Below, piece by piece: positions 5,234 to 12,771 of a stretch of 28,591 nt of DNA. This stretch comes from a virus, in the IMG/VR virus record IMGVR_UViG_3300017756_002223, positions 1 to 28,591 of that record; one strand, given 5' to 3'. A model generated the notes under the pieces. It did no database searches. It saw nothing but the letters and a program-made list of their open reading frames with translations, and was not told the DNA's origin. A program made the translations under genes and the position numbers. The number at the start of each line of letters is the position of its first letter. The first letter of the stretch is position 1.

Positions 5234-6156
5234 CAATATTAGTAACAGGCGGCGCAGGATTTATTGGAAGTAACTTTCTTCAGCATCTTAAGATAGTTAC
5301 TGATGAAGAAATTGTTTGTGTAGATAAACTCACTTATGCTGGAAAGAGAAACAATGTTCCAAGTAAGGCAAAATTATATGTTGCTGATATCGCTGGAGAA
5401 GATGCAATAGAAACTATTTTTGAACGCCATGATATCAAAACAGTCTTTCATTTTGCGGCAGAAAGTCATGTAGATAACTCCATCAAAGACTGTTCTGAGT
5501 TCATTAGAACTAATATTGTGGGCACTGTCAATCTACTGAACGCATCTTTGAAGCATAATGTAGAGAAGTTTATGCATATCTCTACTGATGAAGTGTATGG
5601 GTCTATTGAAAACGGGTCATTTACAGAGAAAACTAACTATGATCCTAGGAATCCATACTCTGCATCCAAGGCATCCAGTGATCATTTTGTAAGAGCATTC
5701 CATAATACCTATGGTTTGCCTACAGTAATCACAAACTGTTCCAATAACTATGGACCGAGACAGCACAAAGAAAAACTCATCCCACAAACAATTCTCAACC
5801 TTTTGAATGACAAAAAAATTCCTGTTTATGGTGATGGTAAGCAAATTAGGGACTGGCTATATGTCCAAGACCACTGTGAAGCACTGATTGAGGTATGGAA
5901 ACACGGTGTTGTAGGTGAAAAATACAATATCGGTGGTGAGTGTGAGATACAAAACATTGATTTGATTAAGAAAATCATCTCTTTGATGAGAAAAGACGAG
6001 AGTATGATAGAATATGTCAAGGATCGTCCTGGACATGACAGGAGATACTCAACTGACATTAGTAAAATTACTAAAGATTTAAATTGGAAACCAAGATTTG
6101 ATATCGATGATGGACTTACAAAAACGATTGAATGGTATGAACGCTATAGGAACTGA
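5230..6156 (+). CDS. rfbB: dTDP-glucose 4,6-dehydratase (RmlB)
   Basis: Converts dTDP-glucose to dTDP-4-dehydro-6-deoxyglucose, the common precursor of dTDP-rhamnose and other deoxysugars. 308 residues, an extended SDR: NAD-binding GGAGFIG (7-13), the diagnostic STDEVYG (118-124; T119, D120, E121 are the catalytic Thr-Asp-Glu of 4,6-dehydratases) and YSASK (Y143, K147). NNYGPRQHKEKLIP near 172-185 is also typical. It is slightly shorter than cellular RmlB (about 340-360). RmlA, which makes dTDP-glucose, is not in the window, so host dTDP-glucose is presumably used. Its end overlaps rfbC by 20 bases. Confidence 0.95.
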   Translation: MTILVTGGAGFIGSNFLQHLKIVTDEEIVCVDKLTYAGKRNNVPSKAKLYVADIAGEDAIETIFERHDIKTVFHFAAESHVDNSIKDCSEFIRTNIVGTVNLLNASLKHNVEKFMHISTDEVYGSIENGSFTEKTNYDPRNPYSASKASSDHFVRAFHNTYGLPTVITNCSNNYGPRQHKEKLIPQTILNLLNDKKIPVYGDGKQIRDWLYVQDHCEALIEVWKHGVVGEKYNIGGECEIQNIDLIKKIISLMRKDESMIEYVKDRPGHDRRYSTDISKITKDLNWKPRFDIDDGLTKTIEWYERYRN

Positions 6157-6679
6157 ACTCCAAGACGTTTACATTATTGAGAATAAATTGTTCCAGGATG
6201 GCCGTGGTTTCTTCATGGAATCCTTCAATTTGCAACAATTTCAATACATTGTTCAATATCCTGTGGAGTTTGTGCAGGATAATCACTCAAAATCCTCTCA
6301 ATCTGTGCTGAGAGGACTGCACTATCAGGTCAAACGTCCGCAAGGAAAGTTGATGCGGTGCATTTCAGGTGCAGTTTATGACGTTGTTGTTGACCTTAGA
6401 CAGTCTTCATCTACCTTTGGTAAGTGGATTGGTGTTACCTTGAACCGACCAGAGAAGCAGTTGTGGATTCCACCTGGATTCGCACATGGATTCTATGTGA
6501 TGAGTGAAACAGCAGAGTTCACGTATAAGACCACTGATTACTACGTCCCGGATGACCAAGAGACCCTTGCATGGGATGATTCTTCACTGAATATTGACTG
6601 GTTGATCACAAGAGGACCTATTTTATCTGCAAAAGACCAAGCAGGAAAGTCATTTGAGGAGTGTCACAAGTATGAATAA
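6137..6679 (+). CDS. rfbC: dTDP-4-dehydrorhamnose 3,5-epimerase (RmlC)
   Basis: Epimerises C3 and C5 of the RmlB product. 180 residues, the family length, with start at ATG 6137 inside the end of rfbB (MNAIGTELQDVYIIE, the normal N-terminus). Motifs: DGRGFFMESFN (21-31), QDNHSKSSQSVLRGLHYQ (47-64) with catalytic H62, VYDVVVDLR (80-88) and IPPGFAHGFYV (111-121). This cupin-fold enzyme together with the SDR next to it indicates a dTDP-6-deoxyhexose branch. The frame is open further upstream but the extra residues would be a shadow of rfbB. Confidence 0.95.
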   Translation: MNAIGTELQDVYIIENKLFQDGRGFFMESFNLQQFQYIVQYPVEFVQDNHSKSSQSVLRGLHYQVKRPQGKLMRCISGAVYDVVVDLRQSSSTFGKWIGVTLNRPEKQLWIPPGFAHGFYVMSETAEFTYKTTDYYVPDDQETLAWDDSSLNIDWLITRGPILSAKDQAGKSFEECHKYE

Positions 6680-7496
6680 CCTATCTGTGTTTGGTGGAAC
6701 TGGGTTTATTGGTGGTAAATTCTGTCAATTGTATCCTGATAAGGTCACTTTAGTGCCTAGAGAAGGTAGAAATCCTCCTACAAAGGATGTTCTTTACTTC
6801 ACTAGTACGACAACAAATCAAAATGTCTTCAAGGATTTGCACGTAGATATTGACACTAACTTGACCCTGTTAATGGATGTTTTATCTAATTGTAGAGACA
6901 AAGATATCACATTTAACTTTGTGAGTTCTTGTTTTGTCTATGGAAATGACGTATTGGATGCAAAAGAAACTGATTGTTGCAATCCTACAGGGTTTTATTC
7001 TATTACTAAGAGGAGTGCAGAGCAATTATTGATCTCTTATTGCAAAACTTTTGACATTAAGTATAGAATTTTTAGGATAGGAAACGTATATGGATTAGAT
7101 CCTACTATCACTCCAGGTAAAAATGTCCTTGGATATATGATTGGTTTACTAAAACATCACAAGGATATTAAACTATTTGATGATGGAGACTACAAGAAAG
7201 ACTATATGTTTGTTGAGGATATTTGTAGAGCAATCAAGTTTTTGATCAAAAAATCTGAGACAAATCAAATTTATAACGTTGCAACTGGTAGTTCAATGAC
7301 CTTTAAGGACATACTTTTGACCGCTAGTGACATGGTTTCTAGTAGAAGTGAGTTTATTCCTGTCCCATTTCCTAAAGAACAGAAGTATTTGCAGGTCAAA
7401 AACATGACATTAAACGTAGATAAACTCAGTTCTATGGGGTTTCTACTCAAGGTGTCTTTTGATGAAGGTTTAAATCAGATGTGTGAAATCTATTGA
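6672..7496 (+). CDS. NAD(P)-dependent SDR epimerase/reductase
   Basis: 274 residues from ATG 6672, overlapping rfbC by 8 bases. Extended-SDR features: GGTGFIG (8-14), FVSSCFVYGN (83-92) and the catalytic YSITK (Y109, K113), then RIGNVYGLDP and DYMFVEDICRAI. Placed just after RmlB and RmlC, it is a candidate for the 4-keto reductase that finishes the dTDP-deoxysugar, although the fold alone does not separate reductase from 4-epimerase. Codon use here is more A+T-rich than in the next gene. The TGA stop is embedded in the next promoter's -35 box. Confidence 0.8.
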   Translation: MNNLSVFGGTGFIGGKFCQLYPDKVTLVPREGRNPPTKDVLYFTSTTTNQNVFKDLHVDIDTNLTLLMDVLSNCRDKDITFNFVSSCFVYGNDVLDAKETDCCNPTGFYSITKRSAEQLLISYCKTFDIKYRIFRIGNVYGLDPTITPGKNVLGYMIGLLKHHKDIKLFDDGDYKKDYMFVEDICRAIKFLIKKSETNQIYNVATGSSMTFKDILLTASDMVSSRSEFIPVPFPKEQKYLQVKNMTLNVDKLSSMGFLLKVSFDEGLNQMCEIY

Positions 7497-7521
7497 CGAG
7501 ACCATCTGTTTATAGTATTAT
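7493..7521 (+). promoter_or_regulatory. Sigma70-type promoter for the GDP-mannose 3,5-epimerase gene
   Basis: TTGACG (7493-7498) and TATTAT (7516-7521) are 17 bases apart; both match consensus at 5 of 6. The stop codon of the upstream SDR (7494-7496) is part of the -35 box. Expected start is near 7528, giving a leader of about 20 bases that contains GGAG at 7533-7536. Confidence 0.75.
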
Positions 7522-7547
7522 ACATATTACGTGGAGTAACTTTTTTA

Positions 7548-8591
7548 ATGTCTGAGTATAAGAAGACAGCACTTGTGCTTGGTGCTGGTGGATTTATTGG
7601 TTCTCATATGGTAAAACGCCTGCGTTCTGAGGGTTATTGGGTGCGTGGTGTTGATATCAAGCACACTGAATTTTCTAAAACAGAAGCAAACGAATTTATC
7701 TCTGCAGATCTACGTGATGCAGACATGGTTCGTCGTGCAATTCGGTTTACTGGTTATCTTGGTAACTTTTATAATCAGATTGCTGAAAAGTTTGTGCAAC
7801 CTTTTGATGAGATCTATCAGTTCGCTGCTGATATGGGTGGTGCAGGGTTTGTTTTCACTGGAGAAAATGATGCAGACATCTTGCACAACTCAGTGCAGAT
7901 TAACTTGAACGTGCTTGAGGAGCAAAGAAAACTTAATGAGTCCTCAAAGGGAAATAAAACTAAGATTTTCTATTCTGGGTCTGCTTGCATGTACCCGGAG
8001 CACAATCAACTAGACCCTGACAACCCTGACTGCCGTGAAGAATCAGCATACCCCGCCAACCCAGACTCAGAATACGGATGGGAAAAACTCTTCTCCGAGC
8101 GTCTCTTCTTGGCTTACAACCGCAATTATGGCATTCCTGTTCGGATTGCTCGTTATCACAACATCTTCGGACCCGAAGGAACCTATGAGGGAGGAAGAGA
8201 GAAAGCACCAGCTGCAATCTGCCGCAAGGTCGCTTTCCTCCCAGAGTCGGGTGGAGCTATCGAAGTGTGGGGAGATGGCTTACAAACTCGTTCCTTCCTG
8301 TTCGTTGATGAATGCATCGAAGCGACTAGACGACTGATGGATAGTGACTTCACTGGTCCTGTAAACATTGGTTCAGAAGAGATGGTAAGTATCAACGACC
8401 TGGTTGATATTGTTGCTGAGGTTGCTGGTAAAGAAGTTAAAAAGATTCATATTGATGGACCTTTGGGTGTCCGTGGTCGTAACTCTAACAATGACTTGAT
8501 TCGTGAGAAACTTAATTGGGATTACTCTCAATCACTTTCTGTAGGAATAGAAAAAACATACAGTTGGATTCATTCTCAACTTTTCAGTTGA
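7548..8591 (+). CDS. GDP-mannose 3,5-epimerase homologue
   Basis: Likely interconverts GDP-D-mannose with GDP-L-galactose or GDP-L-gulose, known best from plant ascorbate synthesis. 347 residues. SDR motif GAGGFIG (12-18); ADMGGAGF (94-101); FYSGSACMYPE (141-151) with C147; EYGWEKL (Y176, K180); YEGGREKAPAA (213-223) with K219; WGDGLQTRSF (241-250); VNIGSEEMVS; GVRGRNSNNDLI (308-318). C147, Y176, K180 and K219 correspond, with a constant +2 offset, to the catalytic C145, Y174, K178 and K217 of the Arabidopsis enzyme. The GGREKAPAA and ADMGG motifs separate it from GDP-fucose synthase. It has its own promoter. Bases 7981-8280 are much richer in G+C than the rest of the gene. Confidence 0.88.
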   Translation: MSEYKKTALVLGAGGFIGSHMVKRLRSEGYWVRGVDIKHTEFSKTEANEFISADLRDADMVRRAIRFTGYLGNFYNQIAEKFVQPFDEIYQFAADMGGAGFVFTGENDADILHNSVQINLNVLEEQRKLNESSKGNKTKIFYSGSACMYPEHNQLDPDNPDCREESAYPANPDSEYGWEKLFSERLFLAYNRNYGIPVRIARYHNIFGPEGTYEGGREKAPAAICRKVAFLPESGGAIEVWGDGLQTRSFLFVDECIEATRRLMDSDFTGPVNIGSEEMVSINDLVDIVAEVAGKEVKKIHIDGPLGVRGRNSNNDLIREKLNWDYSQSLSVGIEKTYSWIHSQLFS

Positions 8592-8616
8592 CTTTCCAAT
8601 TTAACTCTGATAACAT
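8588..8616 (+). promoter_or_regulatory. Sigma70-type promoter for the 8639-16882 operon
   Basis: TTGACT (8588-8593) and TAACAT (8611-8616) are 17 bases apart, matching 5/6 and 4/6. The TGA of the upstream gene (8589-8591) lies in the -35 box. The leader is A+T-rich and short. From here to 16882 the genes overlap or abut continuously with no other promoter that I can see. Confidence 0.6.
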
Positions 8617-8638
8617 TAATCTGTAATACTTAAAAATT

Positions 8639-9247
8639 ATGTCTGAATATCCTGATACCTGGAGACACCAGAGAGTTCTCAATGATTGTATTGGTGAAAA
8701 AGCAAAAATCAAACTACTGATCCTTGATGTTGATGGAGTTTTGACTGACGGCACGAAGGTATATACTCAAAAACATGAACCTGTCTACAAGAGATTTCGG
8801 TGTAAAGACTTCACTGCAATCAAACGATTTATTGCGGCAGGAGTAAAAGTTATCATGCTTTCTGGTGACAACTGGAACGCTGATATGGCACGTCAAAGAA
8901 ATATTCCTTTCTATTGCACGCGAGGCAAAGACCTGAGTTTGGATAAGTCAGTGCATTTGAGTCACCTTGAAGATCAATATAATGTAAAGCGAGAGAACAT
9001 GGCATTCGTTGGAGATGATTTCTTTGATCTCTCTATGTTTAAGACTCTGTTTTGGACCTTTGCTCCGTCTGATGCACCTAAAATCATTAGACAGAACTGC
9101 CTTTATCAGCTTGAATCGCGAGGTGGTGAAGGTGTCGTCCAAGAACTGTATGACTTCCTTGTTGGTAAAGGCATCGTAGAGGATGCAACTGAAGAGGCAG
9201 TTGCAGAGTTGGATAAGCAAGAAGCATCTAGTGCAGCAATGAAGTAA
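8639..9247 (+). CDS. KdsC-like HAD phosphatase
   Basis: 202 residues with the C0-type HAD phosphatase motifs of KdsC (KDO-8-phosphate phosphatase): LDVDGVLTDG (29-38; nucleophile D30, acid D32), LSGD (74-77) and VGDDFFDLSMF (124-134; D126, D127). A KdsC-like GGEGVVQE stretch follows. About 25 residues at the N-terminus and an acidic C-terminal tail (EDATEEAVAELDKQEA) lie outside the domain. The family also covers phosphatases for sialic-acid-like and heptose phosphates, so KDO is not proven; no KdsA or KdsB is in view. The stop is shared with the next start (TAATG). Confidence 0.8.
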   Translation: MSEYPDTWRHQRVLNDCIGEKAKIKLLILDVDGVLTDGTKVYTQKHEPVYKRFRCKDFTAIKRFIAAGVKVIMLSGDNWNADMARQRNIPFYCTRGKDLSLDKSVHLSHLEDQYNVKRENMAFVGDDFFDLSMFKTLFWTFAPSDAPKIIRQNCLYQLESRGGEGVVQELYDFLVGKGIVEDATEEAVAELDKQEASSAAMK

Positions 9248-9924
9248 TGTGTAAAAGTGTCACCTTATACGGACATCTCACTGTAGATAGAATCCTAGTT
9301 GACTTCAAAGAGACACCATCTCTTGGAGGAATCGCTAATGTATGGTCTGGTTTAGTATCACAAGGACAGGGATTGAATGTTTCTATTCAACCTCTGTCTA
9401 TTGGACATGCTTTGGTTTTGGTTGACAAAGAAAATAATTATAGAGTTGGTAGATGTTCCTTCAATGTAAAGGAGAATCCTGCGTCTCCCACTGACTCTGA
9501 TTGGCATCATATCTCTTACGTTAATCAGTTGAGTGATACTTCTTTTGTGTCTCAACTTGATGGTATTGTGTCTGCTGACATCACTAAAGAAAACCCTGAG
9601 CGTTGTGTTGATCAACTGAAATACCTTGACTATCTCTTTATTGCTAAAGAAGATTTGTTCATGGATATCAAAGAACTTGGCTCCTTAGTTAAGGGTCATG
9701 TTATTATGCACCATCCTCATGGTAGTGTTATTTCAGATGGTAATACAGTAGAAGAGTATGTTCTCCCTGAGGAACTATATCTATCTGATGTCAATGTTCT
9801 TGGGGCAGGCGATTACTTTGCCTCTGGGTTCATTAAATCGATGATTAGTGGTAATGATATCAAAGCATCGGTAGTCAATTCTCATCATATTGCCACAAAT
9901 TTATTAAAAGAAAATTTACTATGA
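9247..9924 (+). CDS. PfkB-family sugar kinase, compact
   Basis: 225 residues, well short of the usual 300. N-terminal GGIANVW (27-33) matches the family GGxxxN substrate-binding turn; the C-terminal signature VLGAGDYFASGFI (184-196) contains the anion hole and catalytic base D189. The family phosphorylates sugars or nucleosides with ATP. HldE uses such a domain for heptose 7-phosphate, and the neighbouring KdsC-like phosphatase and nucleotidyltransferase make an activation route for a sugar phosphate plausible. The missing part appears to be internal (lid and central sheet), so activity should not be assumed. Substrate unknown. Confidence 0.75.
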   Translation: MCKSVTLYGHLTVDRILVDFKETPSLGGIANVWSGLVSQGQGLNVSIQPLSIGHALVLVDKENNYRVGRCSFNVKENPASPTDSDWHHISYVNQLSDTSFVSQLDGIVSADITKENPERCVDQLKYLDYLFIAKEDLFMDIKELGSLVKGHVIMHHPHGSVISDGNTVEEYVLPEELYLSDVNVLGAGDYFASGFIKSMISGNDIKASVVNSHHIATNLLKENLL

Positions 9925-10664
9925 TACATTTTGGTATGAAAAAGTATAACCTTCTTATCCCAATGGTGGGTAGAGGACAAAGATTCCGGGACGAAGGATT
10001 TGTTTTGCCGAAACAATTGATTGATGTTGGTCATCAGCAGATGATTGATTGGAGTATGTCTTGCATTAAGACAGAAGAATATAATATGATCTTTGTCATC
10101 CGTAGAGATACTGTTGACAATAATCAGATGGATGAAGTTCTTCGTTCAAAGTTCGGTGATGACATCACTATTGTCATTGCTGAGACTGAGACTGAGGGAA
10201 CTGTGTCATCTTGTTTACTTGCAGAGGAATATATTGATAATGATCTTCCTCTGAGTATCACAACTTTGGATATGTATTTTGAACCTTACTTCAATCCTTC
10301 AGAGATTAATGGTGACGGAACGGTGCTAACCTTTGATGCTGACAATCCAGCGTACAGTTACTCTCAACTAGGTGAGGATGGGTATGTAACTAGAACTGCA
10401 GAGAAAGAAGTGATTAGCAACAATGCACATGCTGGTCTCTATCACTTTGGTAAGGGTTCTGACTTTGTTCGTCTCGCTAAAGAGATGATTAAAAGAAACA
10501 TCAGAGTAAAGAATGAATTCTATGTAGCACCACTGTATAATCTTTTCATTGAGGAGGGTAAGAAAATCTCTATCCTTCCTATCGATAGACTTTGGTCGAT
10601 GGGAACACCTGATGAGCGTAGGCACTTTTTGGAGGAGGAATATGCAGACCTTCAAAATCAATGA
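9921..10664 (+). CDS. Sugar-phosphate nucleotidyltransferase (NTP-transferase fold)
   Basis: 247 residues from ATG 9921 (ATGA overlap); ATG 9936 is an alternative start that begins with the usual MKKYNLLIP. The nucleotide-binding signature is PMVGRGQRFRDEG (14-26) followed by PKQLIDV (30-36). TTLDMYFEPYF (114-124) supplies the metal-binding Asp (D117). These match the GT-A-type nucleotidyltransferases that charge sugar 1-phosphates. The specific NTP and sugar cannot be read. It sits directly after a PfkB kinase and a phosphatase, as in activation pathways for heptose or related sugars. Confidence 0.8.
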   Translation: MIHFGMKKYNLLIPMVGRGQRFRDEGFVLPKQLIDVGHQQMIDWSMSCIKTEEYNMIFVIRRDTVDNNQMDEVLRSKFGDDITIVIAETETEGTVSSCLLAEEYIDNDLPLSITTLDMYFEPYFNPSEINGDGTVLTFDADNPAYSYSQLGEDGYVTRTAEKEVISNNAHAGLYHFGKGSDFVRLAKEMIKRNIRVKNEFYVAPLYNLFIEEGKKISILPIDRLWSMGTPDERRHFLEEEYADLQNQ

Positions 10665-10959
10665 CATGAAGAGGGGATGGTTCGTTGGTGACTTTGAACC
10701 ATCCGCATTTAAGAATCCTTTCTTTGAAGTTGCTCATCACAAGCACCCTAAAGGTAAAGGAGAACCTCACTATCACAAAGTAACCACAGAACTCACCTAC
10801 ATTATTGAAGGTGAGATGCTTGTATCTGGGCAACACCTCAAAGCAGGTGATATGTGGATATACGAACAGAATGAAGTTGCAGATGTTGAGAATTTAACTG
10901 ATGTTAGCTTGGTGGTAGTAAGATGGCCATCTGTTCCCTCCGATAAGTATTTGGTATGA
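10642..10959 (+). CDS. Small cupin-domain protein
   Basis: 105 residues from ATG 10642, which has a very strong GGAGGAGG ribosome-binding site (10631-10638) inside the end of the previous gene. Cupin motif 1 is seen as HHKHPKGKGEPHYHKVTTELTYIIEG (33 on), with H43, H45 and E50 as likely metal ligands, followed by LKAGDMWIYEQNE. The second motif lacks its usual His (NEVADVEN). Single-domain cupins in sugar clusters are often epimerases, isomerases or sugar-binding proteins; which one applies here is not clear. It overlaps the next gene by ATGA. Confidence 0.75.
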   Translation: MQTFKINDMKRGWFVGDFEPSAFKNPFFEVAHHKHPKGKGEPHYHKVTTELTYIIEGEMLVSGQHLKAGDMWIYEQNEVADVENLTDVSLVVVRWPSVPSDKYLV

Positions 10960-11411
10960 AACTGATAGCACATAGAGGGAATGTCTCTGGTCCTAAACCA
11001 ACACAAGAAAACAACCCAGATTACATTGATGAAGCACTCTTTGCCGGGTTTGATGCTGAGATTGATTTATGGTATCATCCACTGACAGAGACGATATGGT
11101 TGGGGCACGATGAACCACAATATAAAATTACCTGGTGGTGGTTGGCAAAGAGAAACGAACAACTATGGATTCACTGTAGGGATCTCAATACCCTGGATTA
11201 CTTGTCCTCTCATACCGGTGGATACAACTATTTCTGGCACGAGAATGACACCTATACTTTGACAAGTAAGAAGATTATTTGGTCTAGTCCAAATACACCA
11301 TCAACTCTAAATAGTGTGATTTTAATGCCAGAGTTTTCTAACAAAGATTTCTCTAGGTTAAAGGTAAAAAACTGCTATGGTATTTGTAGCGATTACGTAG
11401 GGCAAATGTAA
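10956..11411 (+). CDS. Short GDPD-like (glycerophosphodiester phosphodiesterase fold) protein
   Basis: 151 residues, about 60% of a normal GDPD domain. Starts at once with KLIAHRGNVSGPKPTQENNP (2-21): the HRG turn and E18-N are the first catalytic motif. GFDAEIDLW (31-39) gives E35 and D37, and LGHDEP (49-54) gives the second catalytic His, H51. The N-terminal half of the TIM barrel is therefore intact while the C-terminal strands are short. Similar short forms occur in surface-polysaccharide clusters. It could cleave a phosphodiester in the glycan or its precursor. Neighbours are coupled by ATGA and a one-base overlap. Confidence 0.7.
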   Translation: MKLIAHRGNVSGPKPTQENNPDYIDEALFAGFDAEIDLWYHPLTETIWLGHDEPQYKITWWWLAKRNEQLWIHCRDLNTLDYLSSHTGGYNYFWHENDTYTLTSKKIIWSSPNTPSTLNSVILMPEFSNKDFSRLKVKNCYGICSDYVGQM

Positions 11412-12034
11412 TGTCATCAACTCTTATTCCTGGTATGGAGGAGCTAAAAGTATATGATCATATCAATGTTATAGATGTTGGTGCTGCTAGAGGTTCTTTT
11501 ATGCTAGAATTAGAGCAGATTGTAGACATAGAAAAAATCTACTCTATCGGTATTGACCCTAAACTTGGTGGTGGTCATGGTAAGTATGATCAATTCATCA
11601 CAGGATGTGTTGATAATGTGAGTGCTCCTACAAAAGTAAAACTTCTTACGACTGATGATGAGCAGGCAAGCACTATTTGTAAACCAACTGAAGAATCAGA
11701 AAAGTTTGAAGAACAAGAGGAAGAGATTGATGTATTCAACTTGGAACAAATCATACAAGAAGAGTTACCTGACGAAGCAGACATTCATTTCTTAAAGATT
11801 GATGCAGAGGGAAAGGACTTTACCATCCTTGAATCTCTTAGTGATAATACTCTTAGTAGAATAGTATTTGTCGCAACTGAATGTGTAAGTGAAACTCCTA
11901 GATTTGAAGAGGAGAGACTAAAGGAGGAGGTTATTGAATACATGAACTTAAAAAAATTTGATGTATTCCATGATCACGTTACTGATAATGGAACTAGAAT
12001 TTCTGATGTTATTTTTAAGAATAGAGAAAAATGA
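11411..12034 (+). CDS. FkbM-family methyltransferase
   Basis: 207 residues. SAM-binding motif I is VIDVGAARGSF (20-30), and the FkbM hallmark is FLKIDAEGKDFTILES (127-142). The family O-methylates sugars, so it probably methylates a residue of the cluster's glycan. Between these motifs is an unusually acidic stretch (EESEKFEEQEEEIDVF, 94-109) that is not typical of the fold and may be an insert. The start overlaps the previous stop by one base (TAATG), and the end overlaps the next gene by ATGA. Confidence 0.85.
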   Translation: MSSTLIPGMEELKVYDHINVIDVGAARGSFMLELEQIVDIEKIYSIGIDPKLGGGHGKYDQFITGCVDNVSAPTKVKLLTTDDEQASTICKPTEESEKFEEQEEEIDVFNLEQIIQEELPDEADIHFLKIDAEGKDFTILESLSDNTLSRIVFVATECVSETPRFEEERLKEEVIEYMNLKKFDVFHDHVTDNGTRISDVIFKNREK

Positions 12035-12771
12035 AAATTGCACTTTGTTTATCCGGGCAACCTAGAGTTGTTGAGGTTGGATTTCAAAAACTAAATGAAA
12101 CTATCTTACAGCACAATGATGTTGACGTGTTCATTCACACCTGGTTTGACCCAGAGAATCTGAGCACTCAGTCTGTCATTCCTGGTAGAGAGGGACATCA
12201 ACTATCACCAAATGCTTTGTATGTTCTACAGGAGTTATACAAACCCAAGATGATGATGGTTGAGAAACCGAAGACTTGGGGTAGAACATTTGAGTATCCT
12301 CAGAAAACTTTTGAGAAAGCGCACACCTGGGCACTTGAGGTGCCAACTGGACTTGATGATGCAAAGGGATATCTAAACAACACCACTCATTGCATGTGGT
12401 ATAGTTTGATGATGTCAAACATTCTCAAAGAGAGGTATTCCTCTGATGTTGGTGTTCAATATGATTGGGTTATCCGTAATCGTATTGATTATGGTCCTCA
12501 TCTTCACCTAACATTTGAAGAAGAACCCGAGGAAGACACTGTATATTACCAACACAACCCAGACCACCCTGATGGTATGTTGGGAGATTGGTTCGCCATG
12601 GGTTCTAACAGCTCTATGAACGTGTATTCTAGTGTGTTCTCAAGTCTGTATCCTCTTGTCAAACAATCTAATGAGGATGTAGGATACTGGTGTAATGAGT
12701 TGCTTTTGAAGTATCACTTGATGAACAATCACATCAAACCAGAACCAATTGATTTACAAGTTCATCACTGA
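12031..12771 (+). CDS. Putative glycosyltransferase-like protein
   Basis: 246 residues. It starts MKIALCLSGQPRVVEVG with VDVFIHTWF at 31-39, and later YDWVIRNRIDYGP (144-156) and LGDWFAMGSN. This CxSGQPR / DVFIHTW / RxRxD pattern is found in uncharacterised proteins of viral and bacterial polysaccharide clusters that are thought to be GT-A-type transferases. No canonical DxD is seen; NRID could play that role. No signal peptide or membrane span. It lies among sugar-nucleotide genes and not with the main transferase block after 16927. Family-level function is inferred. Confidence 0.6.
   Translation: MKIALCLSGQPRVVEVGFQKLNETILQHNDVDVFIHTWFDPENLSTQSVIPGREGHQLSPNALYVLQELYKPKMMMVEKPKTWGRTFEYPQKTFEKAHTWALEVPTGLDDAKGYLNNTTHCMWYSLMMSNILKERYSSDVGVQYDWVIRNRIDYGPHLHLTFEEEPEEDTVYYQHNPDHPDGMLGDWFAMGSNSSMNVYSSVFSSLYPLVKQSNEDVGYWCNELLLKYHLMNNHIKPEPIDLQVHH

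Noticed and set aside
7960-8395. Antisense ORFs of 70-85 codons and a forward overlapping ORF in the epimerase gene
   Set aside because: They lie over a strongly supported SDR frame and arise from the local G+C-rich block; no ribosome-binding site or domain.
7548-8591. GDP-L-fucose synthase (Fcl/WcaG)
   Set aside because: ADMGG, GGREKAPAA and GVRGRNSNN motifs and the residue numbering match GDP-mannose 3,5-epimerase instead.
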